A DNA stretch of 64,000 nt from Hymenobacter terrestris (GTDB taxonomy: Bacteria; Bacteroidota; Bacteroidia; Cytophagales; Hymenobacteraceae), in assembly GCF_013377905.1 (NCBI RefSeq), contig NZ_JABKAV010000009.1, forward strand, positions 1-64,000, in the 5' to 3' direction. The position numbers and the translations under genes were made by a program. Below, piece by piece: positions 27,167 through 36,170 of the stretch. The notes below the pieces were generated by a model. That model saw nothing but the letters and a program-made list of their open reading frames with translations. It was not told where the DNA came from and ran no database searches. Each line of letters opens with the position of its first letter. The first letter of the stretch is position 1.

Positions 27167-28033
27167 TCACCGCCAACTCTGCACGTTCAAATAAATGCTG
27201 GGCCGGGCGGGGTAGAATTTCCAATTGGCCTGGCTTTTATCACGGGTATATATGCGGTGTAGGGGAGAGGGAAGTAGCGCCGGAACATCGAATGATTGGT
27301 AATTGGGCGTTACTCCCACCGCGTCGAGCCACTGCAGCGCCACCACCACCTTCTGCCCTTTACTGAATTGCAGATTATGCGGCCGCAAATCGACCTTAAT
27401 CCAGCCCCGCTGCCGGTCGGTTAGTACCAGTTGGATGTCTTGGGACAATAGCAGTTCCGCGGGCCGGCCGCCGCGCACGGCGTAAAACAGCAGTCGTAAG
27501 CGTACCTGCCGAAACGGGTTGTACTGTACATACACGTTGAAATCATCCACGTAGCAGTTGCGGGGCGAAGTGAGGAAGGTGCCGAACTCCGAGCCGAGCT
27601 TTTCGCGGCGACGGACACTGTCCTTCACAATGCTGTTCGCGCCCCAATGGGCAACGCCACTAGTGCTTGTTCGGCCCAGTACTTGTGGCCGTAATTGCCG
27701 GTGGCGTACCGTTACCTCGCGCAGCACTTGGGGCTGCGTTTTCAGTTTTATGGTCAAATCTGCCTCCCGCAGCTGTCCGAGCAGCAGCCGGGCCGGTCGG
27801 TAGCCTACACCCGTCACGATGACTGAGTCGGTGGCCGCTAACTCAGGCGAATCAGGAAAGCGGAAGCGGCCCTGCACATCGGCTACGGTACCGGCGGCCT
27901 TGCCCTTCACGCCAATGGAAGCGAAGGGAACCGGCGCAGCAGTGGAATCGGCACGCAGCACACGGCCGCTGAGGGTTTGGGCAGACAGGAGCAGAGGAGA
28001 GCCGCAAAGCAGCTGCAATAGCAGGAGGCGCAT
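27167..28033 (-). CDS. Secreted protein with carboxypeptidase-regulatory-like domain
   Basis: The 288-residue product has a signal peptide (MRLLLLQLLCGSPLLLSAQ). A beta-sandwich of the CarboxypepD_reg-like type follows (about 20-105; LSGRVLRADS, FASIGVKGKAAGTVADVQGRF, TIKLK), and then about 180 residues of beta-rich sequence. In this phylum such domains are common on cell-surface and TonB-dependent proteins, but no barrel or plug is seen here, so it is probably a periplasmic or surface protein of unknown role. The ATG at 28033 was chosen for its signal peptide; the frame upstream (to 28279) looks non-coding. Confidence 0.78.
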   Translation of the reverse strand: MRLLLLQLLCGSPLLLSAQTLSGRVLRADSTAAPVPFASIGVKGKAAGTVADVQGRFRFPDSPELAATDSVIVTGVGYRPARLLLGQLREADLTIKLKTQPQVLREVTVRHRQLRPQVLGRTSTSGVAHWGANSIVKDSVRRREKLGSEFGTFLTSPRNCYVDDFNVYVQYNPFRQVRLRLLFYAVRGGRPAELLLSQDIQLVLTDRQRGWIKVDLRPHNLQFSKGQKVVVALQWLDAVGVTPNYQSFDVPALLPSPLHRIYTRDKSQANWKFYPARPSIYLNVQSWR

Positions 28034-28245
28034 TCCGGAAGTGGGGACGGTACGGCCGGAAGAGGGCAGCAGGGCTATTAAACGTTGCAAGGGGGACGCG
28101 GTAAGCCAAGCATGCTTGCCGAAGCTTTCGTGAATTCCGCGCAAATCCTGCCAGAAATTTCTCTCCCAGCTACTCCATTTTAAATCACCGTACGGTCCCC
28201 AGTTTCGCTTGTCAGGTATGGGATAGTGAAATAACAAGCTACAAA

Positions 28246-28275
28246 AAATGCCCCGACGAATCCGCCAGGGCATTT
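28246..28275 (-). terminator. Terminator of the formaldehyde dehydrogenase gene
   Basis: An 8-bp stem (AAATGCCC at 28246-28253 with GGGCATTT at 28268-28275) is followed by TTT on the minus strand, 21 bp after the stop codon. Confidence 0.65.
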
Positions 28276-28296
28276 CCACTATAAATCGAACTGAGC

Positions 28297-29529
28297 TTAC
28301 GCCGTTTCCTTTTCCTTCTTTTTGGCCTTGGGCTTCACCTCCGGAATCAGGTTGTGGGGGTTGATGACAAACTTTTTGGCCACGCCGCTGTCGAATTCCT
28401 CGTAACCGCGGGGCGCGTCGTCGAGGCTGATAACCTCCACGTTCACGGCCTTAGCAATCTGTACTTTGTCGTACAGAATGGCCTGCATGAGCTGGCGGTT
28501 GTAGCTCATCACGGGCGTCTGGCCGGTATGGAACGAGTGGCTTTTGGCCCAGCCCAGCCCGAACCGGATGGAGAGGCTGCCTTTCTGAGCGGCCTTGTCC
28601 TCGGCACCCGGGTCTTCGGTTACGTAAAGGCCGGGAATGCCGATCGAGCCCCCGGCGCGGGTTATTTCCATGAGCGAGTTGAGCACGGCCGCCGGCACTT
28701 CCTTCTTCGAGTCGGTGCCGTGCCCGCTGGCCTCGAAACCTACGCAGTCAACGGCGCAGTCGATTTCCGGCACGCCCAGAATCTGGGTGATTTGCTCGGT
28801 CAGGGTCGCGTCGAGGCTCAGGTCCACGGTTTCGCAGCCGAACGAGCGGGCGTGCGCGAGGCGGGCTTTATTCATGTCGCCCACAATTACCACGGCCGCG
28901 CCCAGCAGCTGGGCCGACGCGGCGGCGGCCAATCCTACCGGCCCGGCGCCGGCAACGTACACGGTGGTACCCGGCCCCACGCCGGCCTTTACGGCCCCGT
29001 GGAAACCGGTCGGGAAAATATCGCTCAGCATGGTCAGGTCGCGGATTTTCTCCATTGCCTGGTCCTTGTTGGGGAACCGGAGCAGGTTGAAATCAGCGTA
29101 GGGCACCATCACGTACTCGGCCTGGCCGCCAATCCAGCCGCCCATGTCTACGTAACCATAGGCACCCCCGGCGCGGCCTTCGTTTACGCTTAGGCAAATG
29201 CCGGTTTTCATCTCTTTACAAGTGCGGCACCGACCACACGCCACGTTAAAGGGCACCGAAACCAGGTCACCTTTTTTAAGGAACTCGACGTCGGTTCCTA
29301 TCTCAATCACCTCGCCGGTTATTTCGTGGCCCAGAATCAGGCCGGCCGGCGCGGTGGTGCGGCCGCGTACCATATGCTGGTCGGAGCCGCAGATGTTAGT
29401 CGATATAACTTTCAGTACTACGCCGTGGGTGATTTTCTTGCCTTTCGGGTTTTTTAGCTCCGGAAAGTCGATATCCTGAACGGCTACTTTGCCGGGTTCC
29501 AGGTAAACTACGCCTCTGTTGTTAGCCAT
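28297..29529 (-). CDS. fdhA: Glutathione-independent formaldehyde dehydrogenase
   Basis: The 410-residue protein is a zinc-dependent medium-chain dehydrogenase that oxidises formaldehyde with NAD+ without glutathione. It shows the catalytic zinc region NICGSDQHMVRGR and GHEITGEV, and the structural zinc cluster CGRCRTCKEMKTGIC. The Rossmann fold has VYVAGAGPVGLAAAASAQ near residue 190. The SDQHMVRGR motif and length match the Pseudomonas-type family rather than common alcohol dehydrogenases. The C-terminus is Lys-rich (KPKAKKKEKE). A GlcG/HbpS-like gene lies 149 bp upstream on the same strand, with a weak inverted pair (CAAACGGC and GCCGTTTG) in the gap; cotranscription is uncertain. Confidence 0.92.
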   Translation of the reverse strand: MANNRGVVYLEPGKVAVQDIDFPELKNPKGKKITHGVVLKVISTNICGSDQHMVRGRTTAPAGLILGHEITGEVIEIGTDVEFLKKGDLVSVPFNVACGRCRTCKEMKTGICLSVNEGRAGGAYGYVDMGGWIGGQAEYVMVPYADFNLLRFPNKDQAMEKIRDLTMLSDIFPTGFHGAVKAGVGPGTTVYVAGAGPVGLAAAASAQLLGAAVVIVGDMNKARLAHARSFGCETVDLSLDATLTEQITQILGVPEIDCAVDCVGFEASGHGTDSKKEVPAAVLNSLMEITRAGGSIGIPGLYVTEDPGAEDKAAQKGSLSIRFGLGWAKSHSFHTGQTPVMSYNRQLMQAILYDKVQIAKAVNVEVISLDDAPRGYEEFDSGVAKKFVINPHNLIPEVKPKAKKKEKETA

Positions 29530-29678
29530 ACTAGTGGGTTTTGGGAGTGGTAGATAAGGTGTAAGACGCCAAACGGCAGCCTTCGCAATAGAGGAAGACC
29601 GCCGTTTGTTGTTCTAATAAAAGGTAGGTTGGCGCCATAAGGTTTGCGGCGGCATCTGGGCGGGCCGGCCGCAACCGG

Positions 29679-30080
29679 CTACTGCAGCGCCTTCATGCCG
29701 GCTTCGGCCACCGTGTGGTCGTTCTCCACCGAGTCGCCCGACACACCGATAGCGCCCACAATTTCATCGCCCTGCTTGAGCGGAATGCCACCGGGGAAGG
29801 TGATGAGGCCACCGTTGGAGTGCTCGATGCCGAAGAGCGAGCCGCCGGGCTGCGAGAGGCCGCCGATATTGCCGGTGGGCATATCGAAGAAGCGGGCCGT
29901 TTTGGCCTTCTTGATGGAGATATCGAGCGAACCGAGCCAAGCGCCGTCCATACGGGCAAATGCCACGAGGTTGGCTCCGGCATCCACCACGGCAATGTTC
30001 ATTTTTACACCCATTTCCTGCGACTTCTGGCGGGCGGCTTCAATAATCTGCTGGGCTTGTTGGAGGTTGATAGAGCTCAT
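29679..30080 (-). CDS. GlcG/HbpS family protein (putative heme- or cofactor-binding)
   Basis: The 133-residue product is a single GlcG/HbpS domain: [19 protein letters not shown] at the N-terminus, the core [42 protein letters not shown] and the final [12 protein letters not shown]. HbpS of Streptomyces binds heme and senses oxidative stress, while GlcG is tied to glycolate genes, so the substrate here is unknown. It has no signal peptide. The ATG at 30080 starts at the domain, whereas the longer frame adds 29 unlikely residues. It stands between the broken GH15 gene and fdhA on the same strand, which gives no firm pathway link. Confidence 0.88.
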   Translation of the reverse strand: MSSINLQQAQQIIEAARQKSQEMGVKMNIAVVDAGANLVAFARMDGAWLGSLDISIKKAKTARFFDMPTGNIGGLSQPGGSLFGIEHSNGGLITFPGGIPLKQGDEIVGAIGVSGDSVENDHTVAEAGMKALQ

Positions 30081-30242
30081 GAGAACGGGTTTGGTGAGTG
30101 AGGTTGTACGCAGGTATAAGTCGAAAGACGGAAATAGGTTAAATACGAGTTGTTTGACGCGAGCCAAAGGGCCTGCCGCGGCAGACCGGCTAGCTGCGGG
30201 TAAGCGGCGGGGCCGGTCAGGTCTGCGGAGCCGTTGCGGCAG

Positions 30243-32102
30243 CTACACAAAATCGTGCCCCCGGTTGTTGCCGCGGTGGTGGCGGGCGTCGAGGTCGCGG
30301 TTGAGCTGGAAGGCGGCGCTGATGAGGGCCAGGTGGGTGAAGGCCTGCGGGTAGTTGCCGATCTGCGCGCCCTGGGGGCCGATCTGCTCCGAGTACAACC
30401 CCAGCGGACTGGCAAAACCCAATACCTTCTCGAATAGCAGCCGGGCGTTATCCAGGTCGCCGGCCCGCGACAGGTTCTCAATGTACCAGAACGAGCACAT
30501 GGTAAAGGTGCCTTCCTGGCCGGTAAGCCCGTCGGTAGCCCCACCGTCGAGGTGGTAGCGGAACACCAGCGAGTCGACGACCAGTTCCTGCTCTATGGCC
30601 CGCATCGTGGCCTGCCAGCGCGGTTCGGCCGGGCTGAACATGCGGATCAGGGGCAGGGCAATAGAATCGAGCACTTCACCGCCTTTATACTGCACGAAGG
30701 CCTGCTTTTCCTCGTTCCAGAAGTTGTGGTACACCTCCTCGTAAATCTCGTTGCGCACCCGGTGCCAGTCGGCCAGCGGGGCGGGAAACGAGCGGTCCTG
30801 GGCAATGCTGATGGCGCGGTCCAGGGCCACCCAGCACATCATCTTGGCCGACAGAAAGTGCTGTTCCTGGTCGCGCACCTCCCAGATACCGTGGTCGGGC
30901 CGCTGCCAGTTCTCGGCCACGAAATCCACGAGCCGACAGATCTGCTGCCAGAAGGCGTAGGTGATGGCCCCGCCGTACTTATTATAGAGGTAAATCGTGT
31001 CGAGCAACTCCCCATAAATATCAAGCTGGAACTGCTGAGCCGCCCCGTTGCCGATGCGTACGGGCCGCGAGTCGCGGTAGCCGCTCAGGTGCTCCAATTC
31101 CTGCTCGGGCAAATCGGGCGACCCATCTACGCGGTACATGAGCTGGAGGTCGGCGGCATCGGCCAACTGCTCGCACCGGGCCATGATCCAGTGCAGAAAC
31201 GCCTTCGACTCGCCCGTAAAGCCCAGACGCAGGAAGGCGTACATAGTAAAGGCCGCGTCGCGTACCCAGGTAAAGCGGTAGTCCCAGTTGCGGGAGCCGC
31301 CCACGGCCTCGGGCAGCCCGAAAGTGGCGGCGGCTACCGTCGAGCCGTGCTCGAGAGAGGTGAGCAGCTTGAGCGTGATGGCCGAGCGCATCACTATTTC
31401 GCGCCAGCGGCCGGTGTAGGTGCTGCTTTCCACCCACTCACGCCAGAAGCTGAGCGTATCGGCAAAGGCTCCTTCGGTGTAGTGGGCAAGGTCGCGGGCA
31501 ATGAAATCGGGGGCGTCGACGGGCGTGGCCTCCATCACGAAGCTGGCCGTTTCGCCCGCGTGCAGGGTCCAGCTGCCCACCGCGTCGCCGTCGGGGGTTG
31601 CTTCCAGCGGATGGCTGCTCAGGAGCCGGAACTGCAAGTGGGCATCCGCCGTTTCGAGGCCCCGGAACAGCAGGCTGCCGTCGTCCTGGGTTTCCACGCG
31701 GTGGGGGGCGCGGGCATAGTCGAAGCGCGGGGCGCAATTCAGCTGGAATGTGAGGCTGCCCTTAATTACGCGCAGGCTGCGCACCACGGCACAGTTCTGC
31801 TCGTGGCGCTTCACGGGCATGAAATCGGTGAGTTCGGCAATGCCGCCCTCCAGCAGAAACCGCGTCAGCAGCACGCCCGTGTTGGGCAGGTACAGTTGCT
31901 TGGTGCGCACCTCACCTTCGGCCCCGGCCGGCTGAATCGACCAGGAACCACCTTTTTCCGCATCGAGTTAGGCCGCAAAAATGGTGGGCGAATCGAAACG
32001 GGTAAAGGGCAGATAATCGAGCGAGCCGGCCTTCGATACCAAGGCCACGGTGTGCAGGTTGCCAATCAGGCCGTAATCTTCGAGCGGAGTGGTTTGGGAC
32101 AT
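30243..32102 (-). pseudogene. GH15 family glycosidase (glucoamylase/trehalase-like), interrupted by an in-frame stop
   Basis: The full gene would run from the ATG at 32102 to 30243 (about 619 codons). The first 44 codons encode the conserved GH15 N-terminus (PLEDYGLIGNLHTVALVSKAG...RFDSPTIFAA). Codon 45 (31968-31970) is TAA, and the same frame then continues with LDAEKGGSWSIQPAG and the rest of the family: a beta-sandwich domain and the (alpha/alpha)6 barrel with NWDYRFTWVRDAAFT, the general acid region HGIWEVR and the base region SEQIGPQ. Relatives have Leu at this point, as I recall, and TTA to TAA is a single change. It may be a true nonsense mutation, a sequencing error, or a protein restarted near 31910, which would lack the first strands of the sandwich. 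Confidence 0.85.
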
Positions 32103-32273
32103 ATGGAGCAGAAGGAGGGGCGGTGAAGTTGGTTGGCTAGCTCGGTGCTTTGCTAGACGCATACCGCCCTAACAACGCAAATTGAGCTAGGTCCGGCGAG
32201 CCTTTTGGTTGAATTCCGCCGTTCTCTACTGCCGAGCTACTGCCTCGCCGTAGCATATCCCGGCGGCGTTGCG

Positions 32274-32281
32274 TACCTTTG
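32274..32281 (+). promoter_or_regulatory. Promoter box for lepA (TACCTTTG)
   Basis: An exact TAnnTTTG match, 22 bases before the ATG at 32304. Confidence 0.55.
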
Positions 32282-32303
32282 AAGCTAGAAAAAACTGCCC
32301 TCT

Positions 32304-34091
32304 GTGAAGAACATCCGCAATTTCTGCATCATTGCCCACATCGACCACGGCAAAAGCACGCTCGCCGACCGCCTGCTCGAATTCACGAGCACTGTGGCCA
32401 AGCGCGACATGCAGGCTCAGCTGCTCGACAACATGGACCTGGAGCGGGAGCGAGGCATCACTATCAAGAGCCACGCCATTCAGATGCAGTATCCCTACAA
32501 AGGGGAAATCTACACGCTCAACCTGATTGACACTCCTGGCCACGTCGATTTCAGCTACGAAGTAAGCCGCAGTATTGCTGCCTGTGAAGGCGCGCTGCTC
32601 ATCGTCGACGCCTCGCAGGGCATTGAGGCCCAGACGATTTCCAACCTCTACCTCGCCATCGGGGCCGACCTGGAAATCATTCCGGTACTCAACAAAATCG
32701 ACCTGCCCCACGCAATGCCCGAGGAGGTGAGCGACGAAATCGTGGACCTCATCGGCTGCGAGTACGAGGATATTCTGCACGCCTCCGGCAAAACCGGTCT
32801 CGGCATCGAAGGCATCCTCAACGCCATCATTGAGCGGGTACCGGCCCCCAAGGGCGACCCTGAAGCGCCGTTGCAAGCCCTGATTTTCGACTCCGTTTTC
32901 AACTCCTACCGCGGCATCGAAGTACTGTTCCGTATCAAGAACGGCACCATGTGCAAGGGCGACAAGCTCCGCTTTATGGCCACCGGCAAGGAATACGGCG
33001 CTGACGAAATAGGCATTCTGGGCCTCAACCAGGAGCCGCGCCAGGAAATGGGCGCCGGCAACGTGGGTTACCTCATTTCGGGCATCAAGGAAGCCCGCGA
33101 AGTGAAAGTGGGCGACACGATTACCCACGTCGCCAACCCCACCAAGGATGCCATCAAGGGTTTTGCCGATGTAAAACCGATGGTTTTCGCCGGTATCTAT
33201 CCCGTCGATACCACCGAGTACGAGGAGCTGCGCTCGTGCATGGAAAAGCTCCAGCTCAACGACGCCTCCCTGGTCTGGGAGCCCGAAACGTCGGTGGCGC
33301 TGGGCTTCGGCTTCCGCTGCGGCTTTTTGGGCATGCTGCACATGGAAATCGTGCAGGAGCGCCTGGAGCGCGAGTTCAATATGACGGTGATTACCACTGT
33401 GCCCAGTGTGCAGTTCCACGCCACCGGCACCAAAGACCAGCTGCTGACCATCAACGCGCCGAGCGAAATGCCCGAGCCGAACATGATCAAGTACATCGAG
33501 GAGCCCTTCATCAAGGCCCAGATCATCACGGCTGCCGATTACGTGGGTCCCATCATTACGCTCTGCATGGACAAGCGCGGCGTTATCAAAGGCCAAAGCT
33601 ACCTGACTTCCGAGCGGGTGGAGATGACCTTCGAGCTGCCGCTGTCGGAAATCGTATTCGACTTCTTCGACAAGCTGAAAACCATCAGTCGCGGCTACGC
33701 CTCGCTCGACTACGAGCTGATCGGCTTCCGCGAGTCGGATATGGTCAAGCTCGACATCATGCTCAACGGTGAGAAGGTCGATGCGTTGTCGGCCATCGTG
33801 CACCGGAGCAAGAGCTACGAGTGGGGCCGCCGGCTGTGCGAAAAGCTGCGCGAGCTACTGCCTCGCCAGCAGTTCGAAATTGCCATCCAGGCCAGCATTG
33901 GCCAGAAGATCATATCCCGCGAAACGGTGAAAGCCCTGCGCAAAAACGTAATTGCCAAGTGCTACGGCGGCGACATCAGCCGCAAGCGCAAGCTGCTCGA
34001 AAAGCAGAAGGAAGGCAAGAAGCGCATGCGTCAGGTTGGCTCCGTGGAGATACCACAAGAGGCCTTCCTGGCCGTTCTGAAGCTTGACTGA
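32304..34091 (+). CDS. lepA: Elongation factor 4 (LepA), back-translocating GTPase
   Basis: The 595-residue ribosomal GTPase starts with the G1 motif AHIDHGKST and shows RERGITIKS (switch I), DTPGHVDF (G3), NKIDLP (G4) and the EF-2-like middle domains. The C-terminal LepA-specific region has [18 protein letters not shown] and a Lys/Arg-rich tail. Length and domain order are normal. The ATG at 32304 puts the G1 motif at residues 11-19, as in homologues. It has its own promoter box and a strong terminator, so it is probably monocistronic. Confidence 0.97.
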   Translation: MKNIRNFCIIAHIDHGKSTLADRLLEFTSTVAKRDMQAQLLDNMDLERERGITIKSHAIQMQYPYKGEIYTLNLIDTPGHVDFSYEVSRSIAACEGALLIVDASQGIEAQTISNLYLAIGADLEIIPVLNKIDLPHAMPEEVSDEIVDLIGCEYEDILHASGKTGLGIEGILNAIIERVPAPKGDPEAPLQALIFDSVFNSYRGIEVLFRIKNGTMCKGDKLRFMATGKEYGADEIGILGLNQEPRQEMGAGNVGYLISGIKEAREVKVGDTITHVANPTKDAIKGFADVKPMVFAGIYPVDTTEYEELRSCMEKLQLNDASLVWEPETSVALGFGFRCGFLGMLHMEIVQERLEREFNMTVITTVPSVQFHATGTKDQLLTINAPSEMPEPNMIKYIEEPFIKAQIITAADYVGPIITLCMDKRGVIKGQSYLTSERVEMTFELPLSEIVFDFFDKLKTISRGYASLDYELIGFRESDMVKLDIMLNGEKVDALSAIVHRSKSYEWGRRLCEKLRELLPRQQFEIAIQASIGQKIISRETVKALRKNVIAKCYGGDISRKRKLLEKQKEGKKRMRQVGSVEIPQEAFLAVLKLD

Positions 34092-34098
34092 TAACTGA

Positions 34099-34125
34099 AA
34101 CGCGCCTGCCACAGGCGCGTTTTTT
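34099..34125 (+). terminator. Rho-independent terminator of lepA
   Basis: A 10-bp perfect stem (34099-34108 with 34112-34121) and a run of T residues lie 8 bp after the stop. Confidence 0.88.
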
Positions 34126-34191
34126 ATACGTACACAATCATTTTCACCTGATGCACTTCTTAACCGGGCGTGTGTTGCTTTCCCTCATACC

Positions 34192-34407
34192 ATGTCTGAT
34201 CATCACCTCGTAAAGAATTGTCGCAGTTACGACCAGCTGGAGAAAATCCGCCGGGGCCAGGAGCGTAAATTCCGCTGGCGCGACGACTGGCCTGTGATGG
34301 AAAAAGCCCTGCTCGCCGCCGGTGCCGAAGCCATTACGGCCTACGAAGCATCGGTTGCCGCCGAATCGTCGCCGGCTGCTACTACCGTTGATAAGCCTTC
34401 TGCCTAA
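34192..34407 (+). CDS. 71-residue hypothetical protein upstream of folD
   Basis: The small protein starts MSDHHLVKNCRSYDQLEKIRRGQERKFRWRDD. It has a basic, Trp-containing front half and an Ala/Ser/Thr-rich, probably disordered tail. No domain is recognised and there is no signal peptide. The spacing argues that it is real: the stop at 34407 is 18 bp before the folD ATG on the same strand, so the two are likely cotranscribed. Codon use is like that of its neighbours. Confidence 0.65.
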   Translation: MSDHHLVKNCRSYDQLEKIRRGQERKFRWRDDWPVMEKALLAAGAEAITAYEASVAAESSPAATTVDKPSA

Positions 34408-34425
34408 CCAACCCCTGTCTGCTGC

Positions 34426-35334
34426 ATGACGACCGCCCCCGACGCCACAACCTACCGCCTCATCGACGGCAAGCAAACCGCCGAGGACATCAAAGTTGAA
34501 ATTGCGGCCGAAGTAGCCGCTCGTAAGGCGGCCGGCCATAAAACGCCCCACTTGGCCGCCATTCTGGTGGGCCACGACGGCGGCTCGGAAACCTACGTGC
34601 GCAACAAAGTGCTGGCCTGCGAGCGGGTCGGCTTCGAAAGCACGCTGCTCCGCTACGAAGACAGCATTACGGAGGCCGAGCTGCTGGCCAAGGTGGCCGA
34701 GCTGAACGAGGACCCGCAAATTGACGGTTTCATTGTGCAGCTGCCGCTACCTTCCCACATCGACACCAACAAGGTGATTGAAGCCGTGCGCCCTGAGAAG
34801 GACGTGGACGGTTTCCACCCGATGAATATCGGGCGGATGGTGGCTGGGTTGCCGGCACTACTGCCGGCTACGCCCTCGGGCATTGTGGAGCTGCTGCGCC
34901 GCTACAACCTCGATACCGATGGCAAGCACTGCGTGGTTATTGGCCGGTCGAACATCGTGGGCACGCCGGTTAGCATCTTGCTGGCCAAGAACCTGGAGCC
35001 CGGCAACTGTACCGTTACTTTATGCCACTCGCGCACTCAGAATCTGCCCGAGATAACCCGCACGGCTGATATTCTGGTAGCGGCCCTGGGCCGCCCCGGC
35101 TTCGTAACGGCCGACATGGTAAAGCCCGGCGCGGTGGTGATTGACGTGGGTACAACTCGGGTAGAGGATGCCAGTAAGAAGGCGGGTTGGGCGCTGAAAG
35201 GCGACGTGAACTTCGAGCAGGTCGCCCCGTTGGCCTCCTATATCACGCCTGTACCCGGCGGCGTTGGCCCCATGACCATTGCCATGCTACTGCTCAACAC
35301 GTTGCGGGCTGCCAAGGCAGAGGTGTACGGTTAG
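34426..35334 (+). CDS. folD: Bifunctional methylene-THF dehydrogenase/methenyl-THF cyclohydrolase FolD
   Basis: The 302-residue enzyme interconverts methylene-, methenyl- and formyl-tetrahydrofolate in one-carbon metabolism. It has the catalytic region [13 protein letters not shown] with the active Tyr and Lys, QLPLPSHID, the substrate loop [14 protein letters not shown] and the NADP site [17 protein letters not shown]. The C-terminal signature is [15 protein letters not shown]. The front 20 residues are a slightly longer N-terminal tail than usual. It follows the 71-residue gene closely and may share its promoter. The terminator is not obvious. Confidence 0.96.
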   Translation: MTTAPDATTYRLIDGKQTAEDIKVEIAAEVAARKAAGHKTPHLAAILVGHDGGSETYVRNKVLACERVGFESTLLRYEDSITEAELLAKVAELNEDPQIDGFIVQLPLPSHIDTNKVIEAVRPEKDVDGFHPMNIGRMVAGLPALLPATPSGIVELLRRYNLDTDGKHCVVIGRSNIVGTPVSILLAKNLEPGNCTVTLCHSRTQNLPEITRTADILVAALGRPGFVTADMVKPGAVVIDVGTTRVEDASKKAGWALKGDVNFEQVAPLASYITPVPGGVGPMTIAMLLLNTLRAAKAEVYG

Positions 35335-35409
35335 CTGATGCCAGGCAGAAGCTAAGTGACTAAAATCCAATTAGTCTTGCCCGGGCTTTCAGAATCAGGC
35401 GCGTTGTAG

Positions 35410-35417
35410 TACTTTTA
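35410..35417 (+). promoter_or_regulatory. Candidate promoter box before queE
   Basis: TACTTTTA at this point matches TAnnTTTA and would start a transcript upstream of all plausible queE start codons. Confidence 0.4.
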
Positions 35418-35478
35418 AAGTCGGTCTGCCGGGAAAAGCACCAGTTACTGCGGTAGTTGGATTTCCCAGCGGCCCGAC

Positions 35479-36144
35479 TTGTTTTTTTTCAGAAGGTTAC
35501 CCGTTTTGCTACACCAACTTCCAGTTACTTCAGTTACGCCGGCCGCCACTTCGCTGCCCGTGATGGAGCAGTTTTATACCATTCAGGGCGAAGGCTACAA
35601 CACCGGCCGCGCTGCCTATTTCATCCGCCTCGGCGGCTGCGACGTGGGTTGCGTATGGTGCGACGTGAAGGAGTCGTGGCCGCTGGATGCCCATCCGCGC
35701 CACGCTCTTACCGACCTGGTAACGGCCGTAACGGCGCACCCGGGTCGCAATGTGGTAGTAACCGGGGGCGAGCCACTCATGCATGAGCTGGGGCCGCTCA
35801 CGGCTGCGTTGCAGCAGGCGGGTTGCCAAACTTGGATTGAAACCAGCGGCGCTTACCCGCTCAGCGGAAACTGGAACTGGATTTGTGTATCGCCCAAGAA
35901 GTTCAAGGCCCCGCTGCCCTCAGTGCTGGTAGCAGCCCACGAGCTGAAGATTGTGGTGTTCAATAAAAGCGACTTTGCCTGGGCAGAAGAGCATGCCGAG
36001 CAAGTTGGGCCCGATTGTCGCCTCTACCTGCAGCCCGAGTGGAGCAAGGCTGCCAGCATGACCCCGCTTATTGTGGAGTACGTGAAGGCTAACCCGCATT
36101 GGCAGGTATCCTTGCAGACCCATAAGTACCTCGATATTCCCTAG
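35479..36144 (+). CDS. queE: 7-carboxy-7-deazaguanine synthase (radical SAM)
   Basis: This radical-SAM enzyme makes the 7-deazaguanine ring for queuosine. It has the FYTIQGEGYNTGRAAYFIRL front and the cluster motif CDVGCVWC, a CxxxCxxC spacing. VVVTGGEPLMH and WIETSGAYPL, typical of QueE in this phylum, follow, and the C-terminal half has the LQTHKYLDIP ending. The start is not certain: TTG at 35479 opens the frame (221 residues), TTG at 35506 gives about 212, and the first ATG (35563) gives 193 with the core just behind it. The promoter box and family length favour one of the TTG codons. No other queuosine gene is nearby. Confidence 0.92.
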   Translation: MFFFRRLPVLLHQLPVTSVTPAATSLPVMEQFYTIQGEGYNTGRAAYFIRLGGCDVGCVWCDVKESWPLDAHPRHALTDLVTAVTAHPGRNVVVTGGEPLMHELGPLTAALQQAGCQTWIETSGAYPLSGNWNWICVSPKKFKAPLPSVLVAAHELKIVVFNKSDFAWAEEHAEQVGPDCRLYLQPEWSKAASMTPLIVEYVKANPHWQVSLQTHKYLDIP

Positions 36145-36170
36145 CGCCCTCACCTTTTAGCCCGTTCTGT

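Noticed and set aside
30552-32126. A 524-codon plus-strand frame opposite the GH15 gene
   Set aside because: The minus strand encodes recognisable GH15 sequence throughout; the plus frame shows no motif.
32226-33803. A 525-codon minus-strand frame opposite lepA
   Set aside because: LepA on the plus strand is complete with all GTPase motifs; the other frame is a shadow.
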